Below are positions 12,171 through 22,367 of a stretch of DNA of 64,000 nt, piece by piece. The translations under genes were made by a program, and so were the position numbers. How positions within the stretch are numbered: position 1 is the stretch's first letter; every line of letters starts with the position of its first letter. A model generated the notes under the pieces. That model worked only from the letters and a program-made list of their open reading frames with translations, did no database searches and was not told the DNA's origin. The DNA comes from Coleophoma eucalyptorum (Eukaryota; Ascomycota; Leotiomycetes; Helotiales; Dermateaceae), in NCBI GenBank assembly GCA_026120035.1, contig JALRME010000010.1, positions 248,001 through 312,000 of the forward strand, read 5' to 3'.

Positions 12171-13887
12171 ATGGCCGCAGGACACAATGTAAGCACAACA
12201 CTGCCCTCGAACTGATAAGGCTGTGTATCTAACACTTCCCAGGACCCGAAGCTGTTGTATGCGATCAATGGCATCAGTGCCTATCATATCGAAAATGGCA
12301 AGGAAGAATGCTTGAACCCTTCTGGACCACAAACCCTCTCGCTATTGATGGTACCAACCTCATCACCCTTCGCAGATTTGTCCAACGCCGATCCACAGTC
12401 TCAAGCTCCAGAAGAGGACTTCTATCTCCATCTGCACCTTCCCCCAGAGCTCGACCTTCCTCTACCTGCCACAACTCAAATCTACCACCAACCTCCAAAT
12501 AGCTACCTAATCCCACGATGGGATTTAGGACCAGACAGCGGTTCTTTCACAAGAATAGAGTTCTCAGGTTTAGGGAATGAAAAAGGTCCACGTCAGGAAG
12601 ATGTTGATACCTTTGAGACCATTCTTGCGCAATGCACGGCCTTCTTGGAGCGAGCACCTCCACCAAGGTCTGCACGCCCGAAGGGCAAGGCAGCCTTGTC
12701 ACGGGAAGGTTCTTCTTCTTCTGTGCCAGCATACAATCCTTCGCAGTTCAAGCCAGGCGAAGGTTATGTGCCTGGGAGCTCTAGCGCACATGAGGGAGGT
12801 CAGATTGTGCTCATTGATGAGGAAAATGGAAGTGTGGTTGGCGAGTTGGGAGAAGGATTCCACGTGGTTGAGGATAGCAAGATGAAACCAGGAAATAAGG
12901 GTGAGTAATTATAGTTCAATTACCTCTCGTAACTTATTGACCTTCACAGACCCGGTCGAGATTACCTTGCCACAGGATGGCTCTCTCAACATTGGAGTTG
13001 CACCAGCGTCACAAGAATACCTTGAAATGGCCATGCATCCTGCGTACAAGAATTCAACTTTAGTCTCAAAAGCTGCCATGGCTTCAAGGTTGATCGTCAC
13101 AACATCCACATTCGTTTCCAGCACGCTGCAATCTCAAGCGAACAACTTTACGCAAAAAACCAAGCCTAATGAAAAACCAATGACTTTCACACCCACTACA
13201 CATGCCCGGGTTAGAAAAGTTCACACATTCTCGGAGGGCGCGGCTGGCCTCAGTTCAAAAACTGTTGGACAGGTCACGAAGTACGCCCAAAATATTGGGG
13301 CTACGTTGGCAAAGAAAGGCTCAAGCTCGAAGGCGCACAAGGGTATTGGGGCAGATGGAAAGCCGGTAGACAACTACAAGCCTGGCCTTTTGAACAAGAG
13401 CATGATGGCATTTTCGACTATTGCAGACGGTATTGACCAGGCTGGGCGACATCTCCTTGCCGGCACGTCTACTGCAGCAACTACGGTAGTCGGCCATAAG
13501 TATGGTCCTGAGGCAGGCGAGATTTCCAAGAGCCTTGGAGGAGGCGTTAAAAATGTAGGCTTGGTATACATTGATGCCGCAGGTGTATCTCGGAGAGCCA
13601 TAATCAAGTCTGTCGCCAAGGGTATGGTTGTTGGCAAGGTCCGCGGCGGTGGTGACTTGGTCGTGGGAGGTGGGGATGGTGGTGTTATTACAGCCCCGGG
13701 GCAAAATTGGAAAGACGAAGAGGGGAAAGACAGCAGATATTCTTACGCTAACGATAGCAAGATGAGTGGTGGTCGAGAGAGTCCGGGCGTTGTTGCATTT
13801 GGAAGCAGTGCTCCTCCACCTGCTTATGGTGGTGGTGGTAGTGTTGGGGACAGCATCGATGGCTCGAAAGCATATGTTAAACGATGA
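12171..13887 (+). CDS. Spartin-like senescence-domain protein
   Basis: Predicted 537 aa in three exons: 12171-12188 (only MAAGHN), 12243-12900 and 12950-13887. Both introns (54 and 49 bp) have GTAAG/GTGAG donors and CAG acceptors and keep frame; the second joins codon G|AC at DPVEITLPQDGSLN. The N-terminal half is a probable folded region followed by a Ser/Pro-rich linker. The C-terminal half carries the senescence/spartin signature (PF06911), with repeated small-residue amphipathic segments such as LIVTTSTFVSSTLQSQANN, AAGLSSKTVGQVTKYAQNIG and GEISKSLGGGVKNVGLVYID. In animals spartin (SPG20) acts at lipid droplets and endosomes and binds lipid through this domain; a similar role here is inference. 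The Gly-rich tail is low complexity. An AATAAA lies at 13934. The gene converges on the AYR1-like reductase 208 bp away. Confidence 0.85.
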
Positions 13888-14095
13888 AATGAACAGGTCT
13901 CTGATTTTATGGCGTCAACAAATGGTTTTTACGAATAAATCTTGGTCTCATCGATCTTTAAGATGTGATACATGCAAGGTCATACCTATATATCTATAAA
14001 TGCAAGAATTATTTATGCTAGCGCCTTACACCAGTGCTGGCAGTGAAAAGTGACATTCGTTCCGCTTAAACGCCTATAGGAGACGCTTGAGCATT

Positions 14096-15106
14096 CTAAA
14101 TTGGTTTCTGCGCAGCCACAATCTTCTTCGAAACATGCGGAAAACTAAAGAGCTGCGAGAATCCGTACTCCTATATCATATTATCAGCACAAGCCTTGTG
14201 ACCGAATGAAGACTGAAAGAGAAATCTTACCCAGATGGACCTCGGCAGATAAGTAGACACGAACGACATCAATCCAGCTCCGTCTCCAGCAAACTGTCGG
14301 GCGGTCGGATTTTTACTCAAAGCATTTTTGACCACAGCCTCGGCATACACATCTGCATCCATAAGAGTATCTTTCTTGAACGTATCCCCTCTTGCCGAAC
14401 TCTCAATCTCTTCTCGCGCTGGTGCGTAATAGCTGCCACGGGGCAGCGTCACATCCGGCTGCTTCTCGAAAATCTTGGTCTTCACACCACCCGTCAGGAC
14501 GAGGACTACTTTGACCCCTATGGGCGCGAGCTCCAGTCGGAGTTGGTCGGTGAGGAGGTTGATGGCGCACTTGGATGCGTTGTAGTAGCCTTGCCAGTAC
14601 AGCGGGAAATAACCTGCAACGGAGCCGATGGTCACGATGGTGCCTTTTCTGGTGATTAGCAGCGATGTGAAGGCTTGGGTTACAGCGATGGCGCCGAAAA
14701 CGTTGACGTCGAAGAGTGCTTTTGCTTGAGCAGCATCGGCGTCTAACATTGGCCTTGAATACCCTATTCTCAGGTTAGCAAACCTTCTTGGCTTGTATAT
14801 ACTGGCTTTCGTTTAACCGACGAGGCATCTTTAGAGAAAGTACGTACCAACACCTGAGTTGTTCACGAGGATGTCTAACTTTCCACCGGTAGCGAGTTTC
14901 ACGCTCTCAACTGCCTTCTCAATCGAACTGGCTTCGGTGACGTCGAGAGGGAGGATGTCCATCCCCATCTTCTTTAGATGCTCCACCCTAGAGAGATTCC
15001 TCGCCGTTGCAAAGACGCGGAGGCCTTTGCGGTGGAAGGCCTTTGCCAATGCATCGCCAATGCCACCTTCGGAACACCCAGTGATGAGGACGGACTTTTG
15101 TGGCAT
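14096..15106 (-). CDS. AYR1: NADPH-dependent 1-acyldihydroxyacetone phosphate reductase (AYR1-like SDR)
   Basis: Classical short-chain dehydrogenase of 288 aa. Exons are 14848-15106, 14231-14763 and 14096-14170, with introns of 84 and 60 bp (GTACGT..ATAG and GTAAGA..ATAG). The Rossmann motif TGCSEGGIG is at residues 9-17, NNSGVG follows the intron-1 junction region, catalytic Ser is near 134, and YNASK supplies Tyr147 and Lys151. The TGCSxGGIG and NNSGVGYSRP forms are those of fungal AYR1-type enzymes, which reduce 1-acyl-DHAP to lysophosphatidate at the ER and lipid droplets in phosphatidate synthesis. The C-terminal exon encodes EYGFSQLFSFPHVSKK, perhaps for membrane association. Substrate specificity among SDRs cannot be proven from motifs, so the symbol is a family-level call. 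Confidence 0.85.
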
Positions 15107-16226
15107 GCTGTATATGCTCTAGAAGAGTTGACGGAGAGTTTTGCGAGGGGGAGTCAAGTTTGAAATCTGAGGGATAGGGAAAAGACTTGCTATACGAGGA
15201 AAGGGAAATACTTCTATACCTGCTTACAGAACATACTCACATTATGGTTTGCTTCGGAGACTTCTTCCATCTTTGCTTGAACAATCCCACTTAGACTTTG
15301 TTAAGTGTTCAGAAGACTTCGGAGACTTTTATTTTTCTATGTCTTGCGGATGTGTTCGGAAGGTTTAGCTTCGGCTTTCTGTTTTATTCGGGAAGATATT
15401 CTCCCCGTCTGTGGTGTATAGGAAAGACATGTTTTGTATGAAGAGGAAAGAGTCTGCTACCTCTGCTGGATCCTGCTCGGAGACTTTTTTTCGGCTTGGG
15501 TTTGTAATGCAAGCAGAAACGAGGGACAATATGAAGCCGCGCTTAATGGGATATGGCCATTTATAAGGCCTATAGGTCACCCCCGATGGGGAAGAGACCC
15601 ACGGACCACCAGGAGGGTAGATCTGTTGATAAGGGTGTTCTTAGTATACTCTTAACCTATGTAAACTGCAAGAGACTAATCAATTCATATATTTAGATAC
15701 CACTCGTTCTATCAATATCATTGGTGTTCAAAATATAGTACTTCTAGAGTTCAAAGGGTATAGCTTATGTTGACTTACCTTATCTATTGCTATGTTCAAG
15801 TAACTGGTAAAACCTAAGCTAACAAGGGGGGGCTGTTTTTTGGAGAAGAAATTCCCCTTTGAAGTAGTGTCTCTTAAGTCCTCTTGCATTACTATCTAGA
15901 ATTCTAGCCTTTCCGAACCGTGTGTTGCTCAATTATTGTTTTCTACTGTAAGTTAATAAGGTTACATGGTTTGAGCCTAACACTTTAAGGTAGAGTTGTA
16001 TTCCCCACTCCTCCTCCCCCCCGCTAGTGGTTGCATCTCGGTTGATTTCGAGAAACTTGTCTTGCACCCGCTTCCCTTCTCGCGTAAAGCATAAGACGCG
16101 CTAAGGCCGTGGGCACTTTAGATCGCGTCTTTCCAGACCGGACGCGTCTTCCCAGTTGCAAGCAAGACATCAAAGATCTTGAAAATCATCAGGAGAAAAA
16201 AATAGTCACATAATCACCGATCAAAT
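15107..16226. other. Divergent promoter between AYR1-like gene and thymidylate synthase
   Basis: The left part has three copies of TCGGAGACTT (15254-15263, 15319-15328, 15477-15486), and the right part has the CGCG box cluster listed separately. Between about 15640 and 15960 the DNA is AT-rich and includes the 12-bp palindrome CTAGAATTCTAG at 15896-15907. No coding region is evident. Confidence 0.6.
16080..16147 (+). promoter_or_regulatory. Cluster of MCB-like CGCG boxes upstream of thymidylate synthase
   Basis: Four CGCG cores lie within 70 bases: TCGCGTA (16080), GACGCGC (16095), TCGCGTC (16123) and a perfect ACGCGT MluI box (16142-16147), the last about 80 bases before the ATG. In yeasts the MBF complex binds ACGCGT to switch on DNA-synthesis genes, including thymidylate synthase, at G1/S. 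Placement before this same gene makes the same control likely here, but it is inferred. Confidence 0.65.
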
Positions 16227-17301
16227 ATGGCACCCTCAATCATGGAAACAGAGCCTGCTGCAATCCCAGAAGATATTATTGCAAAGAAGATATCAACTTC
16301 TGCTGCACCGAAAGCAGTGGTTCCACGCCATGAGGAGTACCAATATCTAGATCTGATCCGTGAGATTCTTGAGACGGGAGAGCATCGACCAGACCGGTAT
16401 TTGAAAGAATTCTACGCTCTACGACTTGCATCTTGGCTGACCATTTCCCAAAAGAACAGGAACAGGCACACAATCCCTCTTCGCTCCAACGCCGCTGAAA
16501 TTTGCCCTCTCTTCTGTCGACGGAACCCCAATCCTCCCCCTTTTAACAACCAAGCGCGTCTTCCTGCGCGCCGTGATTGAGGAACTGCTTTGGTTCGTAT
16601 CGGGCTCAACCTCCTCCCTTCCACTCAGCGAAGCCGGCATTAAGATCTGGGACGGCAACGGATCCCGTGAATACCTCGACAGCGTTGGGTTATCGCACCG
16701 AGCTGTTGGTGATTTGGGACCCGTGTACGGATTCCAATGGCGCCATTTCGGTGCTGAGTACGTGGATGCAAAGACGGATTATACAGGCCAGGGTGTAGAT
16801 CAATTAGCTGAGGTGATTTACAAACTCAAGCACAACCCTTACGATCGCCGCATCATCCTGAGTGCCTGGAACCCTAAGGACATAAAGCTCATGGCTCTGC
16901 CGCCTTGCCATATGTTTGCGCAGTTTTACGTCTCGTTCCCGAAAGCTGCAGAGGGAGAGGAAAAGCCAAAAGGCCGTTTGCATTGTCAGTTGTATCAGCG
17001 GTCGTGCGATATGGGTCTTGGTGTTCCGTTCAATATTGCTAGCTATGCTTTACTGACGCATATGCTGGCCCACGTGTGCGATTTGGTTCCTGGCACCTTC
17101 ACGCACACCATGGGAGATGCGCACGTCTATCTCGACCACGTCGACGCCCTAAACGTGCAGCTGACAAGAGAACCACGGGCTTTCCCCACGCTGGAAATTC
17201 CTAAGGAGAAAGGGGGCAGCATTGATGGGTGGAAACTTGAGGACTTTATTGTCAAGGGTTATGAGCCTCACAAGGGCATTGCGATGAAGATGTCTGTTTA
17301 G
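16227..17301 (+). CDS. CDC21: Thymidylate synthase
   Basis: Converts dUMP to dTMP with methylene-tetrahydrofolate. Exons 16227-16396 and 16455-17301 give 338 aa. The 58-bp intron (GTATTT..CAAAAG) splits the Arg of the conserved HRPDRTGTGT motif and must be removed for the protein to make sense. After a ~35-residue N-terminal extension come [14 protein letters not shown], the dUMP-phosphate region [45 protein letters not shown], the catalytic [11 protein letters not shown] (Cys near 208), [20 protein letters not shown] and the [14 protein letters not shown] segment. Length matches eukaryotic single-function TS. The CGCG box cluster suggests G1/S-timed expression. Confidence 0.97.
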
Positions 17302-18000
17302 GATGAGTCTTAGTGTCTCTGTGAGGAAGCGTTTGATTTTATGATAATTATGGGCTTAGATGTCGGCGTTCAGGTTGGAAAGGTATATATAGGAAACACG
17401 TAAATATCATGAGACAGATTCAAAGTCCTTAAGAAGAGTTCTGTGCCAACCAAAATGCTGCGACCTACCCATTCCTCGATGGAACCTCCGAGCTACGTGC
17501 AAGTCTTAGGCACCTCAGTATTTCTAAGCAGCCAATAAACAGACATGAATCTCAAGCCCATCCAGCGTAAGCGATAGCAGTTGGTACTGATGCTCGTCGA
17601 GCTGCAAGCAATTAACCGTGCAAGCCGTAGGTGCATAATACATCTGCAATATCCATAAATGAAACGAGTCATAGCGAAGGCACAGCCTAGAGATGGTTGT
17701 CATAATAATATAATTCCTGAAAACTAAATGTAGTTATTCCTCATAAAAGCCAATTGAACTAAAACTCAATCGAACTTCCTGCCCTGCCTCAAAACGCCTC
17801 TGCCTTGGGGTATAGTATTTATGCATTATGCTAATTTGTGGATATATTCTCCACCGGTCAGTAGATTCTGTGGCATTTCATTTGTACCACGTGTCCAGGA
17901 GCCTCTTCTTCGTATCCACGGTATGGCAATCAAGGTTCTTCAAACCCCATATTTTGCGATAAGTGAGTTGGTATTTCTGATTTCTCCACCTCTCCTCCCC
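17302..18000. other. Convergent 3' spacer
   Basis: Region between the stop codons of thymidylate synthase (+) and the Mutator-type DNA-binding gene (-). AT-rich, with no coding signal or repeat that I can support. Confidence 0.6.
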
Positions 18001-18948
18001 TTAAACAACTACATGCATAGACATGTGTTGTACTGCATCTTTGATCGATCGTAGCCATCGATGATTGAGGCAATAAGGACACTTGACTGGAGCCTCGCCC
18101 ACAGCGTTTAAGGCACTTGCTGCAGGTTTCTGTGGAACTGGCGTGACAGCATGTCCCTGAACGCTGTGTAGTGTAAAAGGATTGGGACTTGGATTTGGCG
18201 GCTCGCCCATATTTACATCTGCAAACATGTTGTTGTCTGGCTCTGGTCCCATAGCATCCATTTGTGGGTGCCTCATATCTGGTGCCTGTCTCATATCCTG
18301 CGTCTGACCCATATCCTGCGGTTGTCGGTCATGATTTCCAACCATCTCACTACTTTCTTGTACTGTTTCGGCCTGCTTTTTCAGGATCTCTGTCTTCGCC
18401 CTTCGACATTGCTGCAGATGGACTTCCGCGCCATATTCCCTCAGCATGACCTCTCGGATTTCCACCGGTGTGGTGTCTTTGGTGATGTTCATTATCCGAG
18501 GTAGAATGTCCATCAGGAACGGTAATCGAGACGCACTGTTTCGTTGTACCTTTGGTAGAACAGGTATAGGCGCTCCAGCTTGCCCTATGATGCGTGCACC
18601 TCCTACGATGTTCCCATTCGCATCGTGAACAGTTTCTCCTTGCTGACCCATATGTGGGATCATGGCGGGGCCACCCATAGCAGCCCAATTCTCCACGTCG
18701 CCATTCAAGCACGTATGTCTCTCACGCAGGACTGTGATCCTCGCGAGCGGTTCCCTCTGGCCTCTCCGCTCCCAGTTGCATCTGATAACGAAAGGACATT
18801 GCGGATCGCGTTTGCAGCCGACGCGTACACGACCCGTGTCGGATTTGAGGATCCGCGGCTCGAAATGCGCTTCGATGGCCCAGGCGTGCAGTGCTTCTTT
18901 GAATGCTTTCAAGGTTGGGAATTCCTGCCGCAAATACAGCGGTGGCAT
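18001..18948 (-). CDS. MuDR/FAR1-type DNA-binding domain protein, apparently domesticated
   Basis: Single-exon protein of 315 aa. Residues ~8-85 (LRQEFPTLKAFKEALHAWA, GCKRDPQCPFVIRCNW, LRERHTC) match the layout of the zinc-binding DNA-binding domain at the N-terminus of Mutator-like transposases and FAR1 proteins (DBD_Tnp_Mut/WRKY-GCM1 fold), with two Cys followed by an H-x-C. No MULE catalytic domain follows. Instead there is a Gly/Met-rich linker, a helical segment (LMDILPRIMNITKDTTPVEI, then REVMLREYGAEVHLQQCRRA), a short Met-Gln repeat (QDMGQTQDMRQAPDMRHPQM) and a C-terminal C-X2-C-X14-H-X3-H finger (CPYC..HMSMH). The intact frame and absence of nearby terminal repeats suggest a host gene, perhaps a transcription factor. 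That role is inference. Confidence 0.75.
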   Translation of the reverse strand: MPPLYLRQEFPTLKAFKEALHAWAIEAHFEPRILKSDTGRVRVGCKRDPQCPFVIRCNWERRGQREPLARITVLRERHTCLNGDVENWAAMGGPAMIPHMGQQGETVHDANGNIVGGARIIGQAGAPIPVLPKVQRNSASRLPFLMDILPRIMNITKDTTPVEIREVMLREYGAEVHLQQCRRAKTEILKKQAETVQESSEMVGNHDRQPQDMGQTQDMRQAPDMRHPQMDAMGPEPDNNMFADVNMGEPPNPSPNPFTLHSVQGHAVTPVPQKPAASALNAVGEAPVKCPYCLNHRWLRSIKDAVQHMSMHVVV

Positions 18949-19500
18949 TTTGAATCGAATGGTTGCCGATGAAATGGGATGGGCTGAGATGGCTATTGTA
19001 GATTGCGGTGGTGGGCACGGTGGGGTACCTGGATGAGAAGGTTGTCGTGGGTCATGGGAGATCAGATCAGGATATCAAGATGATCAGAATTGGGCAAGCG
19101 ATGCTTAGTCATCAATGCGGCGATTCTAGGTACCTTGCTTTGCCCTTGCTGTTTCCATTCCTATTCAATGATCTTCAGTTGAAGGAGACACGATAACAGA
19201 TTTTCACTAATGAATAGAACCACCCATAAAGATTTTAGTAATGACGAAACTACTCCCAGAATCTGAGCACCCGTGGTTGAAGGAAGTTAGTCTTGCAAGG
19301 TCTATGTTTCAGAGGTGTGAGCGCAACTTCTGGGCACGGCCATGGTTGAAACTTGACAAATTGTACTTCACTATGGGCAGGTCCCGCCATCTCATATTCT
19401 AATGTCGTGATCTTCATCAAACTATATTGGAACAGGGTTTGGTGGTCTTATTCGAAGATTTGGGAGTCCAGAGCTGGGCACGCAGCAACGTATTTTATAC
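18949..19500. other. Divergent promoter
   Basis: Spacer between the Mutator-type DNA-binding gene (-) and the glycosyltransferase (+). It presumably holds both promoters. No distinctive site or repeat is visible. Confidence 0.55.
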
Positions 19501-21864
19501 ATGCTCACCAAACTCGCCTATACAAGTGTTTACAAGGACTTTGCCAACTCTGGTAGGCTAACAACGCGTCATAAGATCTTGCAGTGTATACATTTTTCTA
19601 ATTGTTTACAGTTTGACATGTTGAGACACAGCACCTTAACCATCAGCCTGACCAGGCTGATCATCCTCTTGCCTGGCAGTTATGGTGCTGTGAAGCTTAT
19701 GAATACGGCCTTGAACTACAGGCCAAACCAAACATATCTATTTGTGGCTGCTTCCTGGGCCGTGTTGTCAGCCTTTATTTTGCTGGACTATCTCAATGTA
19801 GCTTACTTCACGAGCAGGAGCATGTCAGCATATAGCTCTCACTCTCCTTCGCTATCAGTTGTACTTTGCTGCACGTGGTACGCTTTCTGTACCTATAATG
19901 TTTATGCAGAATCATGCTCGCCACTGTTTGGCTGGATGTTTGCGACCTTTGGTCCTGTTTTAGGAAGCATCTGGAATTCAGGCTGTGGTTGTTGTTCTCG
20001 CTCTGAGTCTAGACATTTCACTCCGAAGGGGGTGAGCCTACCGTTCGAAATCAGACGGGAGAGGAGACATGGCAAAGGGACCTATGCATTCGCGGTGATG
20101 TTTATGGTAACCCTCGCTTTAATATCCCGAGGAGATTTGGCCGAGAAAGCTCCATATTCTGGTATGGAGTGGCTTTCCGAAAGTCCCTCTCTTTCACCAA
20201 GTCACAAAACTGATGTTCCACCAGGAGTTTTAAAGCCAGCGTCGCCAACGGCGTTGACCCCACGACCACCACAGGCTATACTGAAAACGATCTCTGAGCA
20301 CGAACAAGAATCGTGGCTGGTCAATGGGCTTTTAAGGGATTCAGACTCGCCTCTATCAAAAACCACAGATTGGAATCATCTCTACTGGTTTATATGGCCC
20401 GGGAGAGCGCACGACTTTCTAGATCGGCATTACAGTGCTATTGAACTCGTGTTTCTGAATGATCCGCAAGCAATAATCTTCATGGTTTCATCTACTTTGA
20501 GAGCTGGATTCTTCAACTCATATGTCGACCATGGGTATCAAATCTACGTGGTTGGAATGAGCGAAGAGCTTGTTGATAAACGACAGTGGTACACAGGGCC
20601 AAATGCTAGAGCCTGGTTGTCGAAATGGGATAATTTGGAACATGGTTCTCCGTTTTTCAAGCACCATCTATCGGACTATCTACGATGTTTCCTCATTTAT
20701 CAATACGGAGGTACATATATCGACTTTGATTCACTCTGGCTACGTTCACCACCATATCCAGATCTCGAGTTTGTTGGCTCCGACTACTCAACTCCAGGGC
20801 CAGACCAGTCATGGAAACTTGACAAAATCACAGGTTTAATTATTAACAATGGAATCATACGAAGTAGAGCAGGCAATGACATGTTTCGCCAAATTGCCGA
20901 AGCAGCTTTGGATTCGAAGAGCTACGTTCCTGGGTGTTTCGACTGTCCAGGTTCGCGAGCATTTACGGCTCATGTTCAGGCTCACCGAAAAGAGCTAGAA
21001 ATGTCGGGCTTCGCATTTTTGACGCCTGAGGTTCACTATCCGTATGCTTTCCAGGAAGTCGAAGAGATTTTACAGGCGAAGTCTGGAGATAACTCACAGC
21101 AAATGGCTATATCCGCACTGCAATCTTTATACACTTATTCCTGGTCACTACATCTTTTTGGAAAGATAACAGATAGATATGAGATTGAACCCAATTCCAC
21201 TGTCGATGTGCTCTTAAATGTTATGAACCTGGGTATTTCCCACCCCCCAGGATTAAGTCATATTGGTACAAGTGCGCGAGCATCAGCTGTCGTCACGCGT
21301 CCAGAACAGGCATTTGCGATTCAAGCTCCAGAAACTTATCTCTTTCACAATTCCTCAACTATTCTCGCCGGCTCCTTATTGATACCAACTGCACTTGATC
21401 TATCAGAACAAATCCTCCGGTCCAAGCGTGCTATTACAAACGTCGGAGCCAGTTTGGATGGACGATGGGAGGGGCTAGAGAAAGTCTTTGTCCGTGGTGG
21501 CCCTGCAACTGTGCAACGTGCCACGGTCTTACTGCTTCTACGGAACGCGACCTCGCACCAAGGAACGCGACAGTACGATCGTGGGGGAAATATCAGCATA
21601 GAAGAGGGCGTTTCAGATGCAAACATATGGTATCCTGGAATCCAACGTGTATTTGAGGGATTTGGCGAGGGCTTACGGCATGCTACGAAGCGGGACATTA
21701 ACTTCTTGCTGTCTGGTTTGAGGTATCAACCTCCTACTCTTGCTACACTGACACCAAAACCTGAAGAGGATCGTTTGGCGTTTGCGGAGGATTTGGTGAT
21801 TACGATCAACTACGGTGATTTGGGTCCTGTGGAAAGGGTAGTGCGAATAACTGCAGAAATATAA
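19501..21864 (+). CDS. Membrane-anchored DXD glycosyltransferase (GT32-like)
   Basis: Long single frame of 787 codons from the ATG at 19501. An ATG at 19618 (MLRHSTLTISLTRL) is an equally plausible start. The N-terminal ~230 residues contain several hydrophobic segments (LTISLTRLIILLPG, FVAASWAVLSAFILLDYL, FGWMFATFGPVLGSIW, AFAVMFMVTLALIS), so it is probably Golgi or ER membrane bound. The catalytic region at ~300-560 has HLSDYLRCFLIYQYGGTYID, whose DFD (near residue 406) is the metal/nucleotide-sugar DXD motif, then LIINNGIIRSRAGNDMFRQI and TPEVHYPYAFQEVEEI. This is the pattern of the Gly_transf_sug/alpha-1,4-glycosyltransferase families (GT32 and relatives). A ~250-residue tail has no domain I can name. 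The sugar donor and acceptor are unknown. Confidence 0.82.
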   Translation: MLTKLAYTSVYKDFANSGRLTTRHKILQCIHFSNCLQFDMLRHSTLTISLTRLIILLPGSYGAVKLMNTALNYRPNQTYLFVAASWAVLSAFILLDYLNVAYFTSRSMSAYSSHSPSLSVVLCCTWYAFCTYNVYAESCSPLFGWMFATFGPVLGSIWNSGCGCCSRSESRHFTPKGVSLPFEIRRERRHGKGTYAFAVMFMVTLALISRGDLAEKAPYSGMEWLSESPSLSPSHKTDVPPGVLKPASPTALTPRPPQAILKTISEHEQESWLVNGLLRDSDSPLSKTTDWNHLYWFIWPGRAHDFLDRHYSAIELVFLNDPQAIIFMVSSTLRAGFFNSYVDHGYQIYVVGMSEELVDKRQWYTGPNARAWLSKWDNLEHGSPFFKHHLSDYLRCFLIYQYGGTYIDFDSLWLRSPPYPDLEFVGSDYSTPGPDQSWKLDKITGLIINNGIIRSRAGNDMFRQIAEAALDSKSYVPGCFDCPGSRAFTAHVQAHRKELEMSGFAFLTPEVHYPYAFQEVEEILQAKSGDNSQQMAISALQSLYTYSWSLHLFGKITDRYEIEPNSTVDVLLNVMNLGISHPPGLSHIGTSARASAVVTRPEQAFAIQAPETYLFHNSSTILAGSLLIPTALDLSEQILRSKRAITNVGASLDGRWEGLEKVFVRGGPATVQRATVLLLLRNATSHQGTRQYDRGGNISIEEGVSDANIWYPGIQRVFEGFGEGLRHATKRDINFLLSGLRYQPPTLATLTPKPEEDRLAFAEDLVITINYGDLGPVERVVRITAEI

Positions 21865-22367
21865 GTATCCCTAGAAATGATATATTTAATACTAATGGAA
21901 ATGTTGGTGAGTACCGCAATTCATGGGTCACCGCCGGTATGTACATCGGCATGATTATTGAATCTGTGTGTCTGTGTGAAAAGTGAAGGTATTTTCTTTC
22001 TTGGAAACTGGAAATGGTTACAAAGAATAAGGTGGACTTCATTGTTGAAACTATTCAGGAGATTAATATTATTATAACGTTTTTCAAGTATTTGTCGAAT
22101 TTTTCATGACATAAACTTTAATCGTGGCAGGAAGATTGTGAGAGACAGATTTCTGACAGTGTCATTACCAAGATCCTGGCGTCTAGATTAGGAAAGACAA
22201 ACAGCAAAATAAGGCAATTCTTAATTTACTCAAGGCCCTGTCGCCTACATGTAATCAAGCATTGTAGTATCCACAATAAGTGGACAGGCACCATCAGCCA
22301 AAAATAATTCTCTAGGAGATATCACATTGCTGACAGCCACAGGCAGACTGCGGGTTTTTGAATATCC
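21865..22367. other. Convergent 3' spacer, AT-rich
   Basis: Lies between the 3' ends of the glycosyltransferase (+) and the short-chain dehydrogenase (-). Very AT-rich around 22060-22110, with no coding or structural feature supported. Confidence 0.6.

Noticed and set aside
15896..15907. Palindrome CTAGAATTCTAG as a transposon footprint
   Set aside because: No matching partner repeat, target-site duplication or ORF nearby.
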